NCBI GenBank assembly: GCA_947170195.1
Contig: CAMVSS010000008.1
Span: forward strand, 1 to 34,883
DNA: 34,883 bases
Direction of reading: 5' to 3'
Origin: an uncultured Treponema sp.
GTDB lineage: Bacteria; Spirochaetota; Spirochaetia; Treponematales; Treponemataceae
This document shows, piece by piece, positions 24,573 through 32,135 of the stretch (positions are counted from its first letter, which is position 1; every line of letters starts with the position of its first letter). Under the pieces are notes generated by a model. That model did no database searches and was not told the DNA's origin. It saw nothing but the letters and a program-made list of their open reading frames with translations. The position numbers were made by a program, and so were the translations under genes.

Positions 24573-27500
24573 TTGATTAAAAAATCAGCACTGAGAACAG
24601 GATTCGGCCTCATCCTCGCCGGAATTGTGTCCCTTGCATCCGCACAGGAACGCACGGCATGGACAAACGTAAAGAATCCCGAAATCACAAAAATTGAGCT
24701 GACGGCCGGCAACCCGAAGGAAATCACAGTCAGCTTCAATCTTCTTACTTCAAACGACGGAGCCGACAAAGGTTCCATCGACATGATAAGCTCTTCCGGC
24801 GAAAAAACGACCAATGTCATCGGGAAAACCCGGCGCGAAGGAAAATCAACAACTTTCACACCGGAAAAAAGCGGCGAATACACTTTCGTCGTTTACGGAG
24901 AGCGCAAGGGCGAAAGCACAAAAATCAAATCTGCTGAAAAGACATTCTCTTTCACATATCCGCTCGAAAAACCGAATCTTTCCCTTCTCAACCTCGGAAA
25001 CGGCACAGTCCAGGCAAAATGGACCAGCGCAAAGGAAGCGGACGGCTACCTGCTCTCATACACTGACAGCACGGGCAAAAAACACTCGCTTCCAAAGACA
25101 ACCGACCTGACCGCAGAAATCAAGGGTCTCACTCCTGGCGCATTCTCCGACATCAGCGTTGCGGCAACCCGCGGCTCCGAATCAGTATCTTCAGACGTGC
25201 TCCACAAACGAATTCTCCAGGAAAAAGAGCGGGAATGGTTCTTCACCGAATACGGAACGTCAACAGACCCTGCTGTAAACACATGCAAGATTCTTGACTC
25301 AAACGACCTCAAAGTTACTCTCAATTCCTGCACATTCGACGCGGCGAGCGAAAAAATCGGCACGAAAGGCGGAAAATTCACCGCATTCTTCGACGGAATC
25401 ACCTACTATTACACCGTCATCGATCCTGAAAAAGAAAATTTCGAGCTGACGGCAACCGTTCACGTGGACTACCACAACCCAATGGCTGACGGACAGGAAG
25501 GATTCGGCATCGTCGCATACGACAAAATCGGCGAGATGGGCGAAAAGAACATCATTCCATTCACGAACAGCGCGGGCGTCATCTCATGGAAGTACACGAC
25601 ACACATCAACGGAGCAAAAAAAGAAATCAAAGACGGTCTCGGAGCGCGCTTTGTCAGCGGAATCACGCAAGAAGTCATGAAAAAAGGCGAGACTGCAATC
25701 ACGGAAAGCGCAGTCTGCAAGGCTGATGCATTCAGCTATGACGCGTCATACAAAATCAGGAGCGGAAATTCATACAGAATCACCCTCAAAAAAGACAACA
25801 CCGGCTACCACGCAATCTACAAGCAGGAAATTCCGTCCGAGGACACCGTAGAAGAATACATCATGTACGATCCTTCAAAGCTTACACAGCTCGACAAGAA
25901 TCACGTGTATGTCGGATTTGTAGTAGCGCGAGGATGCAACGCAACATTCAGCGACGTTGACCTCAAGATCACCGATCCGAAAAAAGATCCGCCTGCACAG
26001 GAAGAGCCGCCGGAGCTTGTACCGCTCTCAGTTTCAGTGGACAGCCCGACAACGTGGTATGACGGAAACTATCCGTTCGCATTCACCTCAAACGCCGAGG
26101 GAAAAATCCATATCGAAGCGACGGACGAAATCACAAAAAAACGGACTGTTCTCGTAAAAGATGATCCTGTCGTATTCCCTGCAAAGGCAACATCAAAGAA
26201 AATCTACTACAAGAAGACTCTCAAGCTTGCAAAAGCAGGATTCACGAACGTCGAGATTACGTTTACCCCGACGGACGGCTGGCGACCAGAACCAAAACAG
26301 GTAATCGCACAGTTCAACCGGGAGATAAACAAATACGAGCAGGATTACAAGCCAGTTTCAATCCTCCACTCAGTCATAACAAAATCTTACAAAGGAAAAG
26401 AACTTTACGTTTCCAAGGACGGTTCGGCATTCGGAGACGGAACAAAAGCAAATCCGCTCTCAATTGAAGATGCAATCGCCTACTGCAAACCAGGTCAGGC
26501 AGTCATCCTCATGGAGGGAACATACTACCCGACGAGAGTGCTCAACATCCAGCGCGGAAACAGCGGCACGGCAAAGGCACGAAAATACATCCGTTCGGAG
26601 CCAGGAAAGCGCGTCGTCCTCGACATGTCTTCACTCAACGCAAACGGCTACACCGGCGCCGCATTTGAAATCCGTGGAGATTACTGGACGATCGAAAACA
26701 TCGACGTGACACATTCCGCAGAAAACCTCAAGGCGATCCAGATTTTCGGAAGCTACAACATCCTGAACATGGTCGACACCTACCTGAACGGCGACACCGG
26801 AATCCAGATTGCGGGAGCAGCATCCGACGAGCCTGCGCTCTGGCCGCATGACAACCTTATCTACGGCTGCGAATCATTCGGAAACGCTGACCCGGCAGAA
26901 AACAACGCCGACGGATTCGCCGCAAAACTGACAGCGGGCTCAGGAAACGTATTCCGAAACTGCGTCGCACACCACAACGTTGACGACGGATGGGATCTCT
27001 ACGCGAAGAACGAGACGGGGCCGATCGGAGCAGTCCTCATCGAGAACTGCATCGCCTACTCAAACGGACGAAGAATTGACGGTTCAGGCCACGGAGACGG
27101 AAACGGATTCAAGCTCGGCGGAGAAGGAATTCCTGTACGACACAGAATCTTCAACAGCGTAGCATTCAACAACGACCTCAACGGAATCACGACGAACTCA
27201 AATCCTGCGCTGATTGTCGACCACGTTACAACATACGGAAACAAGGCTGGCAACATCACCATGTACGGAAAAGGAAAGCTCACGGACAGCCCGCGAACCT
27301 ACGAGACTCATGGCGTGCTCTCGCTCAGAGGAAGCAGCCGTGACAACGCAAACTCAATCGACGGACAGCAGCCGTTCCTCGAGGGAGATGACAACTACTT
27401 CTTCAACGGAGCACAGGCTATAAACAAGAGCAAGGAAGTGGTCGATGACAGCATTTTCGTAAACGTCAACTTCAGCAAGATTGAAAACGGACTGAACGCG

Positions 27501-27638
27501 GACGGCACATTCAACAGATTGCCAAGAAGCGCGGACGGTATTTTTGATCTCGGAGATTTGTTCAAACTGAACGAAAAGACACCTGCCAACTCCGGAGCGG
27601 ACTACAATTACAAAGTCCGAGGAAAAGGCAAAAAATAA
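24573..27638 (+). CDS. Secreted PL9 pectate lyase with fibronectin type III domain
   Basis: This 1021-residue enzyme cleaves polygalacturonate by beta-elimination. After a signal peptide (ending SLASAQ, about residue 23) come beta-rich modules, a fibronectin III domain (about 125-210), a lamin-G-like region and, from about 620, a right-handed beta-helix of family PL9. The calcium ligands known from Erwinia Pel9A (Asp209, 233, 234, 237) align with Asp780, 804, 805 and 808 at identical spacing (NADGF, DDGWD), and the catalytic Lys273 with Lys847 in GNGFKLGG. I take TTG at 24573 as start: GGAGG lies 8 nt before it and overlaps the ATG at 24558, which has no Shine-Dalgarno of its own. Confidence 0.93.
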   Translation: MIKKSALRTGFGLILAGIVSLASAQERTAWTNVKNPEITKIELTAGNPKEITVSFNLLTSNDGADKGSIDMISSSGEKTTNVIGKTRREGKSTTFTPEKSGEYTFVVYGERKGESTKIKSAEKTFSFTYPLEKPNLSLLNLGNGTVQAKWTSAKEADGYLLSYTDSTGKKHSLPKTTDLTAEIKGLTPGAFSDISVAATRGSESVSSDVLHKRILQEKEREWFFTEYGTSTDPAVNTCKILDSNDLKVTLNSCTFDAASEKIGTKGGKFTAFFDGITYYYTVIDPEKENFELTATVHVDYHNPMADGQEGFGIVAYDKIGEMGEKNIIPFTNSAGVISWKYTTHINGAKKEIKDGLGARFVSGITQEVMKKGETAITESAVCKADAFSYDASYKIRSGNSYRITLKKDNTGYHAIYKQEIPSEDTVEEYIMYDPSKLTQLDKNHVYVGFVVARGCNATFSDVDLKITDPKKDPPAQEEPPELVPLSVSVDSPTTWYDGNYPFAFTSNAEGKIHIEATDEITKKRTVLVKDDPVVFPAKATSKKIYYKKTLKLAKAGFTNVEITFTPTDGWRPEPKQVIAQFNREINKYEQDYKPVSILHSVITKSYKGKELYVSKDGSAFGDGTKANPLSIEDAIAYCKPGQAVILMEGTYYPTRVLNIQRGNSGTAKARKYIRSEPGKRVVLDMSSLNANGYTGAAFEIRGDYWTIENIDVTHSAENLKAIQIFGSYNILNMVDTYLNGDTGIQIAGAASDEPALWPHDNLIYGCESFGNADPAENNADGFAAKLTAGSGNVFRNCVAHHNVDDGWDLYAKNETGPIGAVLIENCIAYSNGRRIDGSGHGDGNGFKLGGEGIPVRHRIFNSVAFNNDLNGITTNSNPALIVDHVTTYGNKAGNITMYGKGKLTDSPRTYETHGVLSLRGSSRDNANSIDGQQPFLEGDDNYFFNGAQAINKSKEVVDDSIFVNVNFSKIENGLNADGTFNRLPRSADGIFDLGDLFKLNEKTPANSGADYNYKVRGKGKK

Positions 27639-27684
27639 GGGCACATTCTAAAAAGTCGCTTTAAGCGATTTTTTAGAAGTTCCC
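27639..27684. terminator. Family A hairpin, bidirectional terminator
   Basis: CACATTCTAAAAAGTCGCT-TTA-AGCGATTTTTTAGAAGT is a long inverted repeat between the converging PL9 and GH3 genes, with T-rich arms on both strands. Confidence 0.75.
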
Positions 27685-27692
27685 ATAAGTCA

Positions 27693-29387
27693 CTAACGAA
27701 GCTCCAAGGGGAGTTTTCCCTGCGGAGCGAATTCTCCGTTCAGCGCGCCGAACAGAGCCTTGAACGTATATGGAGAATAACTGTAGCCCAGCAAAATCGT
27801 GTCCGCCCATTTAAAATCGAGGACCGGAACCGGCGACAGCACCGACATGATTATTACCCTTTTTCCGCTGTTCTGAAGCCGCTTTGCAATCATCGCGCTC
27901 CTTTCATTTGCCACACAGATTATTATCGTATTGTAGTTCCGGGCTATTGCCTCAAGATTGTTGCTCATCCAATCCGTCTGAATCGGCCCCAGCTCATAAT
28001 CATATTTAAATTGGTCGCAGTCCTGACCATAGCGTTTTTTTGCTTCCTCGAAAAATTCCGGGAACTGATTTTGTCCAGCGAGCAGAATTTTTTCATTTTC
28101 TGACGGCTTGTACGGGAACGAACCTGTCTTGTAAGCCGCAATTGACCGGCATGCCTGAGAAAGAAAGAACGCCTGGCCGTCCCGGTTCGGAACCTTGTCT
28201 TTTAAAGTCTCGATTTCAGGATAGAGAGGAGCCGCATTTCCGGACTTGAAATAGCGAAGCTTGGAAAGCACTACCCTGTGAGCCGCCGTTACGACAGTCT
28301 TCCTGAAATTTGAATCAGTCTGCATCAGCGAGAGATTTGACGTCCAGAGATTTTCGTCGAGGCGCGCCGTAGTTGATGAGATTACGATGTCATTTCCTGC
28401 CTCAATCGCCATCCTAAACGCACGGGACAGACTTCCGGCGTACATCGTCGCGCCGTTCATCATCATGTCATCCGTGATTATAAGCCCTGTATAGTGAAGC
28501 TGCTCGCGCAAAATTTTCGTCAAAAAAGTGTGGGAAAGAGAAGCAGGCTCCCCGCTCGCAATGATTTTCGGAAAGCTCAGATGACCGCTCATGATGGCAG
28601 GAATATTCTGCGCAATCAGATATTTAAACGGAACAAGCTCGCGGCTGTCGAGAGTCTGAAAGTCTATGTTGATTTGGGGAAGATTTCCGTGCGAATCGAG
28701 GCTTGTGTCTCCGTGTCCCGGAAAATGTTTTGCAGTCGGAATGACGCCCGCATCGATGGAACCCGCTGTAAATGACGCTCCGAGCTGCCCAACAAATTCC
28801 GCATCCTCGCCGAAAGAGCGCGGGCCGATTACAGAAGAATTGTGATTAGTGTAAAGATCAATGGTCGGCGCAAAATTCATATTGATGCCGAGCGCGCTGA
28901 TTTCCTTCGAGATGTAATATCCGCTGTAGTATGCATCCATCGGGTACTGCGACGAGCCTATAGCCATGTTGCCGGGAGTATCCGAAGTGTCACCCTTTAC
29001 GTGGCGAATCCATCCGCCCTCCTGATCCGTCGCAACGAACAGAGGAATCTTGAAACGCCTGCTCTGCGCCTTTTTTTGCAAAGCAGTCACCGATTTTGCG
29101 ACCTGAATAGTGTTGTCCGTATTCCATCCGAAGACTTTTACGCTTCCAAGCCCCCGGTCAAGCACCCACTGGTTAAGAAGCTCGCTCGGCTCAGCACCAG
29201 CCCAGCCGAACATGAAAATCTGAGAAAGAAGCTCCTCGTCAGTCATCCGGGAAACCAAAAAATCTGCCAGCTCCTCGTTGGGAACGTCACTCCAAAAATC
29301 AGCATTTTCCGGAACAGAAGTATTTTTCTGGGCAAAAAGACTGAAAGAAATACAAAAAGCAATAAAGATGGTCGATAATTTTTTCAT
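27693..29387 (-). CDS. Secreted glycoside hydrolase family 3, NagZ-type beta-N-acetylhexosaminidase
   Basis: The 564-residue protein has a signal peptide (MKKLSTIFIAFCISFSLFAQ), a GH3 TIM barrel with KHFPGHGDTSLDSHGNLP (the Asp-His pair that serves as acid/base in NagZ-type enzymes) and the nucleophile Asp in IITDDMMMNGA, then a second alpha/beta domain of about 200 residues. Such enzymes remove GlcNAc from peptidoglycan fragments or chitin-like sugars. Unlike E. coli NagZ it is exported and has the C-terminal domain, as in Bacillus relatives. I start at MKKLST, 17 codons inside the ORF-track version, because the signal peptide begins there and an extended -10 box overlaps the upstream part. 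Confidence 0.9.
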   Translation of the reverse strand: MKKLSTIFIAFCISFSLFAQKNTSVPENADFWSDVPNEELADFLVSRMTDEELLSQIFMFGWAGAEPSELLNQWVLDRGLGSVKVFGWNTDNTIQVAKSVTALQKKAQSRRFKIPLFVATDQEGGWIRHVKGDTSDTPGNMAIGSSQYPMDAYYSGYYISKEISALGINMNFAPTIDLYTNHNSSVIGPRSFGEDAEFVGQLGASFTAGSIDAGVIPTAKHFPGHGDTSLDSHGNLPQINIDFQTLDSRELVPFKYLIAQNIPAIMSGHLSFPKIIASGEPASLSHTFLTKILREQLHYTGLIITDDMMMNGATMYAGSLSRAFRMAIEAGNDIVISSTTARLDENLWTSNLSLMQTDSNFRKTVVTAAHRVVLSKLRYFKSGNAAPLYPEIETLKDKVPNRDGQAFFLSQACRSIAAYKTGSFPYKPSENEKILLAGQNQFPEFFEEAKKRYGQDCDQFKYDYELGPIQTDWMSNNLEAIARNYNTIIICVANERSAMIAKRLQNSGKRVIIMSVLSPVPVLDFKWADTILLGYSYSPYTFKALFGALNGEFAPQGKLPLELR

Positions 29388-29408
29388 AGTACAAACGAAC
29401 AGATTCTC

Positions 29409-29417
29409 ATTATAGCA
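29409..29417 (-). promoter_or_regulatory. Extended -10 promoter of the GH3 gene
   Basis: The - strand reads TGCTATAAT, an extended -10 element, 21 nt before ATG 29387. No Shine-Dalgarno follows. Confidence 0.55.
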
Positions 29418-29488
29418 AAAACCACAGTCGCTTTCCATTCTCGAGCGATAATTTATGCCGATTTTACGCCAACATTCAATTTACAGAC

Positions 29489-29517
29489 TAGACAAAATAA
29501 CCTTTTTTCTATATAGT
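29489..29517 (+). promoter_or_regulatory. Promoter of tRNA-Cys
   Basis: TAGACA (29489-29494), a 17-nt spacer and TATAGT (29512-29517) each match 5 of 6 consensus positions and end 11 nt before the tRNA. Confidence 0.75.
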
Positions 29518-29528
29518 AGAACCACTTT

Positions 29529-29600
29529 GGCGTCTTACCCAAGTGGTAAGGGAACGGTCTGCAAAACCGTGATGCAACAGTTCGATTCTGTTAGACGCCT
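29529..29600 (+). tRNA. tRNA-Cys (anticodon GCA)
   Basis: A 72-nt cloverleaf folds by eye: acceptor GGCGTCT/AGACGCC, D-stem CCC/GGG, anticodon stem ACGGT/ACCGT with loop CTGCAAA (anticodon GCA), T-arm AACAG-TTCGATT-CTGTT and discriminator T, as expected for Cys. CCA is not encoded. Confidence 0.97.
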
Positions 29601-29610
29601 TTGCAAAGTA

Positions 29611-29639
29611 TGAGTCGCACTTAAGCGACTCATTTTTTT
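29611..29639 (+). terminator. Terminator of tRNA-Cys
   Basis: TGAGTCGC-ACTTAA-GCGACTCA followed by T7. Confidence 0.9.
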
Positions 29640-29689
29640 GCCTTCCGGAACTGTCTTGGCAAAGCCGGGTTCCGTTTTATATATATGGG

Positions 29690-29737
29690 CCCCTCGAAGA
29701 ATCGCCGCAAGCGATTTTTCGAGGGGCTTCCCTTTTT
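29690..29737. terminator. Family A-like hairpin after the small membrane protein gene
   Basis: CCCCTCGAAGAATCGC and GCGATTTTTCGAGGGG pair over 16 bp with a CGCAA loop. It lies between tRNA-Cys and a convergent gene. A further inverted repeat (CGGAAC...GTTCCG, 29646-29674) sits just before it. Confidence 0.75.
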
Positions 29738-30259
29738 TTACTCAGGTTTCAGCTCAGGTCTTCGCAGCAATATTTCTTTAAGAACGCTCTGCCTCAGCTC
29801 CTCGGTCTCAAATCCGAGTACGACCTGCGCGCCGTTCTGTTTCAAAATCTCAAGGAAGCGTTTGTCAACGTTTTCAGTCTCCGGGTCGTCCTCATAAACA
29901 ACAGTCGGAAGACAACCGATGTCATCGAACGGAATGGCATAAGTGTCGTAAATCACCATGTTCTCATACACACCATTTATTCCGTAAGAAGAAGCCGCAC
30001 GCACGCTCATCTCAGCACCGATCAGTCCTACGAGCAGGAAAATAATCTCAAGATAAAACGCAAACTCCCTTAACGGCAGAATCACGATCAGCGCAGCGCA
30101 GAGCACAAAAATCAGAATTTGACGGATAGGAAAATCATTCGACAGCTTAAGAACTATATTTCCTGCACGAGAAAGCATCCTCTTCCTTCTGAACGGAATC
30201 GAAATCAAAAGTCCGGCAAAAACAAGCGCGGCTATTCCTGGAAAAACAAACTGGTTCAT
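29738..30259 (-). CDS. Uncharacterised small membrane protein
   Basis: I do not recognise the family. The 173-residue protein has three hydrophobic segments (about residues 5-22, 46-64 and 66-84) with a basic loop RRKRMLSR after the first, then a soluble C-terminal half of about 85 residues with an acidic patch (YEDDPETE) and a predicted mixed alpha/beta pattern ending in a helical EELRQSVLKEILLRR. The distal part looks like a cytoplasmic domain similar in style to PH-like membrane-anchored domains (YDTYAIPFDDIGCLP), but that is only a resemblance. GGAG stands 7 nt before the ATG. It appears monocistronic. Confidence 0.72.
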   Translation of the reverse strand: MNQFVFPGIAALVFAGLLISIPFRRKRMLSRAGNIVLKLSNDFPIRQILIFVLCAALIVILPLREFAFYLEIIFLLVGLIGAEMSVRAASSYGINGVYENMVIYDTYAIPFDDIGCLPTVVYEDDPETENVDKRFLEILKQNGAQVVLGFETEELRQSVLKEILLRRPELKPE

Positions 30260-30289
30260 TTTCTAACTCCAATAAAAATACAGCATTTG

Positions 30290-30440
30290 CGCTATCGCGC
30301 GGCGTTGCACGCAAGCAACGGATGAGCAAGTTTCAAAACTCTGACTGGACTTTTGAAACTGCCTCGAATATGCAAGTTTTTGCTGACAGCAAAAACTCGG
30401 CCGTAATAAAAATTACATGGATGTAATTTTTACCATGCCT
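30290..30440. repeat. Composite palindromic repeat, copy 2, with nested family B element
   Basis: The + strand has GCGGCGTTGCACG, GCAACGGAT, then a family B hairpin at 30323-30367, then a TTTTTGCTG/CAGCAAAAA hairpin, AACTCGGCCG and a perfect hairpin AAAAATTAC-ATGGAT-GTAATTTTT (30408-30431). Module order equals copy 1 read on the - strand; the family B element looks inserted. Confidence 0.75.
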
Positions 30441-30445
30441 CTTTT

Positions 30446-30469
30446 AAAAAGTTCGCGGATGAACTTTTT
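30446..30469. terminator. Terminator of the Nudix gene
   Basis: AAAAAGTTC-GCGGAT-GAACTTTTT is a perfect 9-bp hairpin just beyond the Nudix stop. On the transcript strand the loop is AUCCGC. Confidence 0.75.
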
Positions 30470-30486
30470 ATCATACATTCCTTCTT

Positions 30487-31020
30487 CTAACTGTTCTTTT
30501 CCTTTTGCCCCAGCCAGAACAAAAAAGTCTTTTTTGCCGACTCAAATGCAAGCGGAAGCTCCTCAAGCTCCTTCTCATTCCGGACAAAATGAGGCTCCAT
30601 GGAAAGGACTTCACTCTCCTCCGTTTTTAAAACAGCATTCTCCGGAAGACAAGCCTCAAAGAACAAATCGCACGTTTTGTAAGTGATTCCCTTGTACTCG
30701 TAAGTGTTCGGAAAACTGCATATATACGAAACCGACAGAGGCTTTACGCCAATCTCCTCAAAACATTCGCGGAAACAAGCCTCCTCGGCAGTCTCATTCG
30801 GATCAACAAAACCGCCCGGCAGCGCAAGAAATCCCCTGCGAGGCTCCTTCGCGCGCCGCTCAAAAAGAACCTTGCCGTCACTGTTTTTTATGATCAGCCC
30901 AACCGCGGAAGCCACATTGTTGTACAAATCAAAGCCGCAATCAGGACAAAGCCATTTCCTCATGTTGACGTTCTTTATGTTTTTCGACCCGCACGAAGGG
31001 CAAAAATTAAAATCGTTCAT
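30487..31020 (-). CDS. Nudix hydrolase with N-terminal zinc ribbon
   Basis: Nudix enzymes hydrolyse nucleoside diphosphates linked to another group. This 177-residue protein has a zinc ribbon with Cys7, 10, 25, 28 (CPSCG, CPDCG) and a complete Nudix box, GGFVDPNETAEEACFRECFEEIGV in pattern GX5EX7REUXEEXGU. The zinc ribbon plus Nudix layout recalls NudC-type NADH pyrophosphatases, but the protein is shorter and lacks their N-terminal domain. I take ATG 31020, which has GAGGG upstream, over the GTG four codons earlier in the ORF track. It follows the GNAT gene by about 33 nt and is probably in the same transcript. Confidence 0.88.
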   Translation of the reverse strand: MNDFNFCPSCGSKNIKNVNMRKWLCPDCGFDLYNNVASAVGLIIKNSDGKVLFERRAKEPRRGFLALPGGFVDPNETAEEACFRECFEEIGVKPLSVSYICSFPNTYEYKGITYKTCDLFFEACLPENAVLKTEESEVLSMEPHFVRNEKELEELPLAFESAKKTFLFWLGQKEKNS

Positions 31021-31053
31021 CGCAACCCTCACGCTGAATCTTACCGTTTTTTT

Positions 31054-31920
31054 CTAATAATAACAAATCTTGAACTCACCGATCTGCTCAAATCCGCACC
31101 GGGCATAAAGCTTTTTTGCCGGCTCATTGCTTTTCTTCACGAAGAGAGAAATTTTTTTACCCGAATTGATGTATTTTCCCGCGACATAATCGAGCAGAAT
31201 CTTCGCAAACCGATTTCCACGAAACTCAGGCCGGGTAAAAATTCCGCCAAACTGGACATAATTATCGGATTTTGCATTCACGGTCAGCTTCGACACAATT
31301 TTTCCGTCGGCTTTAAGCAGGTAAACAAGCCCCTTGGAGAGAGCCTGGTTCAGCAAAATCCGGCTGGCATCCTCGTCAAAAACAGCCCCCTGAACGATAA
31401 CCTCCTCAAGCTCGTACGCTTTTTGCAGCTCGAAAATTTCCGACCTCATCTCAAGCGTTCCGACAACAATTTCGACATTCTTCGCCGCCTCAAGCTCCTT
31501 TTTCGTGCAGAACACGGACGGCTGAGTTTTTTCCATCAGATTGTAGTGAACGAAATTCATCGGATGCTTCGAAAGCCCCGACAGCACGGCAGATTCCATA
31601 AATTCAGCCGATTTTCGTTCGCCAACTATGCAAAACAATTTCCGGTCGCCGAGCAAATTGCAGAATTCGGCAAGCGCGAGCATGATCTGATTTTTCTGCT
31701 TCTCGGAAAGCGACGAAAGATTTGAAAAATACGGAAGAAGATGCCCGAACCGCGAAAAAACAATCACCCCGCAAATTTTATCCGACTCATCGCGGAGGAC
31801 ATAAACCTCGGATTTCTTTTCGTCCATCCTAAAAATCAGCGGAACACATTTTCTTTCGTTAGGGCGCAAAAATCTTTTGACCTCTTCAAGCCCCTTGTCC
31901 GAAACCAGCGAAATTTTCAT
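31054..31920 (-). CDS. GNAT family N-acetyltransferase
   Basis: The C-terminal third has the GNAT acetyl-CoA fold: VQFGGIFTRPEFRGNRFAKILLDYV (motif A, with an R/Q-x-x-G-x-A form in RGNRFA) and ISLFVKKSNEPAKKLYARCGFEQIG (motif B). The N-terminal 150 residues (VPLIFRM, KLFCIVGERKSAEFM) are a second, degenerate GNAT-like half as in DUF4081-type proteins. The 288-residue protein is soluble and the acceptor unknown. TATAAT with an extended TGC lies exactly 7 nt before the ATG and no Shine-Dalgarno is present. It probably drives the downstream Nudix gene too. Confidence 0.85.
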   Translation of the reverse strand: MKISLVSDKGLEEVKRFLRPNERKCVPLIFRMDEKKSEVYVLRDESDKICGVIVFSRFGHLLPYFSNLSSLSEKQKNQIMLALAEFCNLLGDRKLFCIVGERKSAEFMESAVLSGLSKHPMNFVHYNLMEKTQPSVFCTKKELEAAKNVEIVVGTLEMRSEIFELQKAYELEEVIVQGAVFDEDASRILLNQALSKGLVYLLKADGKIVSKLTVNAKSDNYVQFGGIFTRPEFRGNRFAKILLDYVAGKYINSGKKISLFVKKSNEPAKKLYARCGFEQIGEFKICYY

Positions 31921-31927
31921 GCCGGAA

Positions 31928-31956
31928 ATTATAGCAAATCATCAGCGTAAAGTTAA
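31928..31956 (-). promoter_or_regulatory. Leaderless-type promoter of the GNAT gene
   Basis: On the - strand TTAACT (31956-31951), 17-nt spacer, TGC extension and perfect TATAAT (31933-31928), then 7 nt and the ATG. Confidence 0.65.
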
Positions 31957-31962
31957 TAAAAA

Positions 31963-32082
31963 GGCGGTGCCGGCATAGCAAGCAAAGCTTTCTACGCCGT
32001 CGCTACGTCCGCCCTTCGCTCACGCTCATACCTCCGCTTCGCTCCGGTACTTCGGGGCTACCATCGCTCACCGATTTTATAG
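31963..32082. repeat. G+C-rich palindrome-rich intergenic segment
   Basis: GGCGGTGCCGGCATAGC and a string of CGCT/CCGC motifs (CTTCGCTCACGCTC, CTCCGCTTCGCTCCGG) contrast with the A/T-rich surroundings. No open frame or single long hairpin is evident. It looks like a repeat element, but no second copy is in the window. Confidence 0.4.
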
Positions 32083-32135
32083 TTCCCAAAAATCAATTTT
32101 TCCTTTAAGGTAAAGCAGTATAGAAAGGAGTTTTT

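Noticed and set aside
30408-30431. CsrA binding site (TTACATGGATGT resembles the CsrA consensus)
   Set aside because: The GGA is on the strand not transcribed by the neighbouring genes; in the sense strand of all four similar hairpins the loop has UCC, so CsrA binding is not supported.
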